Shown piece by piece: positions 4,657 to 7,031 of a stretch of DNA of 7,031 nt. Origin of the DNA: Bifidobacterium breve (GTDB lineage Bacteria > Actinomycetota > Acidimicrobiia > IMCC26256 > PALSA-555); contig CAMDCC010000160.1 in the NCBI GenBank assembly GCA_945889545.1, positions 1 to 7,031 of the forward strand. Reading direction: 5' to 3'. Both the position numbers and the translations under genes were made by a program. The first letter of the stretch is position 1, and each line of letters begins with the position of its first letter. Under the pieces are notes generated by a model that saw only the letters and a list, made by a program, of their open reading frames with translations, made no database searches and had not been told where the DNA came from.

Positions 4657-4974
4657 CTAACAGTCGGCCATCGCGCGCAGCGACGCGCACAGCTCGTGGT
4701 GCCGGTCGGTGCCCAGTGCTCCCAGCTTCCTAACGAGCATCGCCTTGGGAACCGCGAGCACTGCGTCGCCCGCGGCGACGCACTCGACCGCAAGCCCCTC
4801 GTCGGGCCCGAGGGGGATCTCGGTCGGGATGCCCCGCACGGTGCGCGTGACCGGCGCGACAACCAAGGTGCGAAGGACCGGGATCGCCTCGTTCCGTGTG
4901 ATCACGAGGTAGGGCCGGCCCTTGGCGTCGGGTGCTTCGCCCCACCAGACGTCTCCCTGGGCGGGCTCGGTCAC
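4657..4974 (-). CDS. mazF: MazF/PemK-family endoribonuclease toxin
   Basis: 105 residues with the MazF beta-barrel signatures in order: GDVWWGEAPDAKGRPYLVIT (7-26) with the conserved Arg20, LVVAPVTRTVRGIPTEIPLG (37-56) with Thr43, the GLAVECVAAGD strand, and VPKAMLVRKLGAL. Arg20 and Thr43 correspond to the catalytic pair of MazF RNases, which cut single-stranded RNA at short motifs; the recognition motif cannot be read from sequence. The start is a GTG overlapping the antitoxin stop by four bases (GTGA), with a strong GAGGAGGAG site (4988-4980) five bases upstream. Length is typical of actinobacterial MazF proteins. Confidence 0.93.
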   Translation of the reverse strand: MTEPAQGDVWWGEAPDAKGRPYLVITRNEAIPVLRTLVVAPVTRTVRGIPTEIPLGPDEGLAVECVAAGDAVLAVPKAMLVRKLGALGTDRHHELCASLRAMADC

Positions 4975-5222
4975 CAGGGCTCCTCCTCGATCGAGCGCTG
5001 TGCGGCCGCGGCGGCGGCTGCGACTTCTTCGTTGGTCTGCGGGGAGCGGCGGTACCCGTCGGCGATCGCGGCGCCGACCCGATGCCTGCGTTCCGCGTCG
5101 ACCAGCTGCTCGATCGCCGCTCGCACGGCCTCGGCTCGACTCGCGAAGCGCCCATGGGTGACGAGGTCATCGAGTGACGTGGCCAGCTGTTCGGGGAGGC
5201 GGACCGCGATCTGCTCTGACAT
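4971..5222 (-). CDS. Ribbon-helix-helix antitoxin of the MazF toxin
   Basis: 83 residues from ATG 5222. Residues 3-45 (EQIAVRLPEQLATSLDDLV, GRFASRAEAVRAAIEQLV) form a ribbon-helix-helix DNA-binding domain of the CopG/MetJ/Arc type, as in many actinobacterial MazE antitoxins. The C-terminal part contains an alanine-rich run (EEVAAAAAAAQRSIEEEPW), probably the helix that occupies the toxin groove. The frame could be extended 22 residues upstream, but that part is unlike the family and lies over the promoter, so the shorter start is preferred. It forms an operon with mazF through a GTGA overlap. Confidence 0.88.
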   Translation of the reverse strand: MSEQIAVRLPEQLATSLDDLVTHGRFASRAEAVRAAIEQLVDAERRHRVGAAIADGYRRSPQTNEEVAAAAAAAQRSIEEEPW

Positions 5223-5234
5223 GCAAACAGCATA
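5223..5234 (-). promoter_or_regulatory. -10 box of the mazEF operon (leaderless)
   Basis: TATGCT (5234-5229) fits TAnnnT and lies six bases before the ATG at 5222, the same geometry as at the XRE-Fic and hipBA operons. No clear -35 box or operator was found. The rest of the 95-base gap up to 5317 shows only a weak CGCCGG/CCGGCG pair (5280-5285, 5304-5309) with no T-run, so no terminator is claimed. Confidence 0.5.
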
Positions 5235-5317
5235 CCGAAACGGGATGCAGCCCTCCGCACAATGTACGTAGGCGGTGCTCGCCGGCACCCGCGACGAGCG
5301 CTACCGGCGTCAACGCC

Positions 5318-7031
5318 TCAGCGAAGCCGGGCGTACGGGTTCCTCAATGGTCGCAACCGCGCCGGAAGCGCGTCATTCAGACGCAGCATCACCCGGAAGA
5401 GCCTCGGGCTCCGGATCAACGCGAGACGAATTCGTGGCTTCCTTCGACGAAGCCGACCGAAGTAGCGAAGCGCGTCTCGAGCGCGCCCGGCCACACTCCA
5501 GTTCCGCTCCGACACTGCACGTGCGTAATCGTTGAGCGAGGTCGTGAAGAACCGAGAGGCTACGAACTCGCGGAAGTAGTAACGATTCGCGCGCTTGTCG
5601 TCGACGATGGCGTTACGGAGCTTCTCGCCGAATCGCACCCGACTCTCAATGAACCGCTCGGACCCCGAGTCGCTCGCGTCGTGGACGCGAAACGCAGTGA
5701 GTGGCTCGGCATGGAACGCGAACCGCCATCCCGAACGAAATCCGCGCACGTAGAGGTCGTCGTCCTCGTAACCGCGCAGAGCCTCGTCGAATCCACCCAG
5801 CGCGTCGAAGGCGGAGTGACTGACCACGCTGGCCGACGGCACGACCATGAGATCTCGCTCGAGGCAGGCACGCAGCGTCTGCTTCGGATGGTCGATCCCA
5901 TGCTGGTCGAGGAACGACCGGATCACGACGTGACCATCGCTGTCGATCTCGTCGAAGTCGCTGTATGCCCAGGCGAGCTCCGGATCGTCGACGAACGATC
6001 CGACGAGCGTGGCCAGGTGGCGCGTATGCCAGACATCGTCCTGATCCAGGAACGCGAGGAGTGTCCCCCTGGCCGCGGCCGCTCCCCGGTTCCGAGCCGC
6101 CGACTGGCCCGCGTTGGGCTGGCGCACGATTCGGATCGGGAATGGCGCCGGGATGCTGTCGAGGAAGTCGAACTGGGCCTCGTCGGTGGATCCGTCGTCG
6201 ACGACGATGAGCTCGTCGGGTGGCTGGGTCTGGCGGATCGCGCTCTCGACGGCCTTGACCAGGTGGGCGCCACCGTTGTAGACGGGGAGGATCGCGCTGA
6301 CGACGGGCCGCCGGAGGTCGGGGTCGTCCGAGAGCGGCGCGACCGAGCCGTCGGTGAGGTCCAATGCCTCGACCTCGATGCCCTCGCGGAAGCCCGGGTC
6401 CTCCCGGCCGTGGAACCACCGGTGCGCCCGGTCGCCGTCCAGTACCACATCGGGTTGGGGGAGGACACGCGTCCGACCGTCGTCGTCGGTCAGGAGCGCG
6501 ACCGCAGCCGAGGCAGTGCACCACTGCTGGTGCTCACCGAGTTGTCGAGCGACCTCGACCATGTTGGCTTCGGTGGCCGCCCACTCATCGGAGAGCAGCC
6601 CGATGTCGGAGCGGATCGTGAACGCCAGATGCGTCAGCGTGGGCGCTGCGAGACGAAGGCGAAGCATCTCGCGAAAGCGTGCCGGCGATGTCCATGCGTG
6701 GAGGGTCTCGTACGTGCCCGTCGGCACCAGACGGTCCGCGACAGGTATCAGTGACAGCGATACACCCGGTGTCAACGGGAGCATCACCAGCCCATCGGTG
6801 CGCGACGGGTCGGGCGTTCGGAAATCGTTGCGTGCCGGGCGGTACGCGAAGGTCGGGGCGGTTCGACAATCGGGCAGCCAGCCGGTCGCAACCTCGCTGG
6901 GCACGATCGTGCGCTGCGCCCGCAAGCCGGGCTCGATGCTCAGGTCGACGACGACGCCCGCGTCGTCGAGCTGTCGACACAACCGGTTCGACATGAACCG
7001 GTCGCCGTTGTTGTTCGCCTCGCAGGCCCGG
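5318..7031 (-). CDS. Family 2 glycosyltransferase with polysaccharide-deacetylase-like N-terminal part (partial)
   Basis: The frame stays open to the right edge (RACEANNNGDRFMSNRL before the first in-window ATG at 6994), so the N-terminus is missing. Counting from that ATG, residues 1-215 (DDAGVVVDLSIEPGL, FAYRPARNDF, LVMLPLTPG, FTIRSD) resemble the C-terminal part of polysaccharide deacetylase-like domains that precede glycosyltransferases in surface-polysaccharide genes. Residues 230-440 are a GT-A family 2 domain: VSAILPVYNGG (232-242), ELIVVDDGSTD (261-271), NAGQSAARNRG (294-304), the DXD-type LDQDDVW (316-322) and the EDDDLYVRGFRSGWRFAF acceptor/base region (410-427). The tail is basic. 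It probably transfers a sugar from a nucleotide sugar onto a growing cell-surface glycan at the membrane. No transmembrane segment is seen. The deacetylase assignment is tentative; the transferase is firm. Confidence 0.88.
   Translation of the reverse strand, partial: RACEANNNGDRFMSNRLCRQLDDAGVVVDLSIEPGLRAQRTIVPSEVATGWLPDCRTAPTFAYRPARNDFRTPDPSRTDGLVMLPLTPGVSLSLIPVADRLVPTGTYETLHAWTSPARFREMLRLRLAAPTLTHLAFTIRSDIGLLSDEWAATEANMVEVARQLGEHQQWCTASAAVALLTDDDGRTRVLPQPDVVLDGDRAHRWFHGREDPGFREGIEVEALDLTDGSVAPLSDDPDLRRPVVSAILPVYNGGAHLVKAVESAIRQTQPPDELIVVDDGSTDEAQFDFLDSIPAPFPIRIVRQPNAGQSAARNRGAAAARGTLLAFLDQDDVWHTRHLATLVGSFVDDPELAWAYSDFDEIDSDGHVVIRSFLDQHGIDHPKQTLRACLERDLMVVPSASVVSHSAFDALGGFDEALRGYEDDDLYVRGFRSGWRFAFHAEPLTAFRVHDASDSGSERFIESRVRFGEKLRNAIVDDKRANRYYFREFVASRFFTTSLNDYARAVSERNWSVAGRARDALRYFGRLRRRKPRIRLALIRSPRLFRVMLRLNDALPARLRPLRNPYARLR

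Noticed and set aside
5280..5309. Hairpin CGCCGG/CCGGCG between the glycosyltransferase stop and mazE as a terminator.
   Set aside because: Only six base pairs around an 18-base loop with no T-run on either strand.
5174..6754. 526-codon + strand open frame opposite the glycosyltransferase.
   Set aside because: No recognisable domain, an arginine- and valine-rich shadow composition, and complete overlap with a protein having clear GT2 motifs.

Overview
The window is high-GC DNA with dense bacterial gene packing. Three of its operons have a -10 box of the form TAnnnT placed six bases before the start codon, so they look leaderless. Together with the protein families seen, this suggests an actinobacterium, possibly an Acidimicrobiia-type lineage; that placement is inference from composition and style. 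No rRNA, tRNA, CRISPR array, transposase or integrase was found.

Left half (1-2115, genes on the + strand). Two toxin-antitoxin-like modules sit between three copies of one repeat. The repeat, read on the - strand, is the head of a molybdopterin oxidoreductase gene: leader, Shine-Dalgarno, GTG start and about 21 codons ending in CPLCEAMCGLE, the iron-sulfur motif. Copy 1 (1-82) runs off the left edge and may be the live gene start. Copy 2 (737-807) and copy 3 (2020-2115) are cut off after the CGLE codons and go nowhere. Between copies 1 and 2 lies a RelE/ParE toxin followed by a Phd/YefM antitoxin. Between copies 2 and 3 lies an XRE regulator plus Fic protein, matching the pair known as mobile mystery proteins A and B. 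The layout repeat-module-repeat-module-repeat looks like a cassette array growing at the head of one target gene.

Middle (2116-3053). This is a scrapyard: a SnoaL-like gene lacking its central part, an alpha/beta hydrolase pseudogene split over three frames, and the last 25 or so codons of a second Fic protein of the same kind as the intact one.

Right half (3054-7031, - strand). A HipBA module comes first, with three similar operator-like dyads upstream of hipB. Next is a MazEF-type module (ribbon-helix-helix antitoxin, then MazF). Last is a large protein, open at the right edge, with a possible polysaccharide-deacetylase-like N-terminus and a family 2 glycosyltransferase domain, probably for surface polysaccharide.

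Overall, four intact toxin-antitoxin-type modules of four different families, plus the wreck of a fifth, are packed into about 5.2 kb next to a metabolic gene head and a cell-surface gene. This is a defence or stabilisation hotspot with an unusual repeat architecture.
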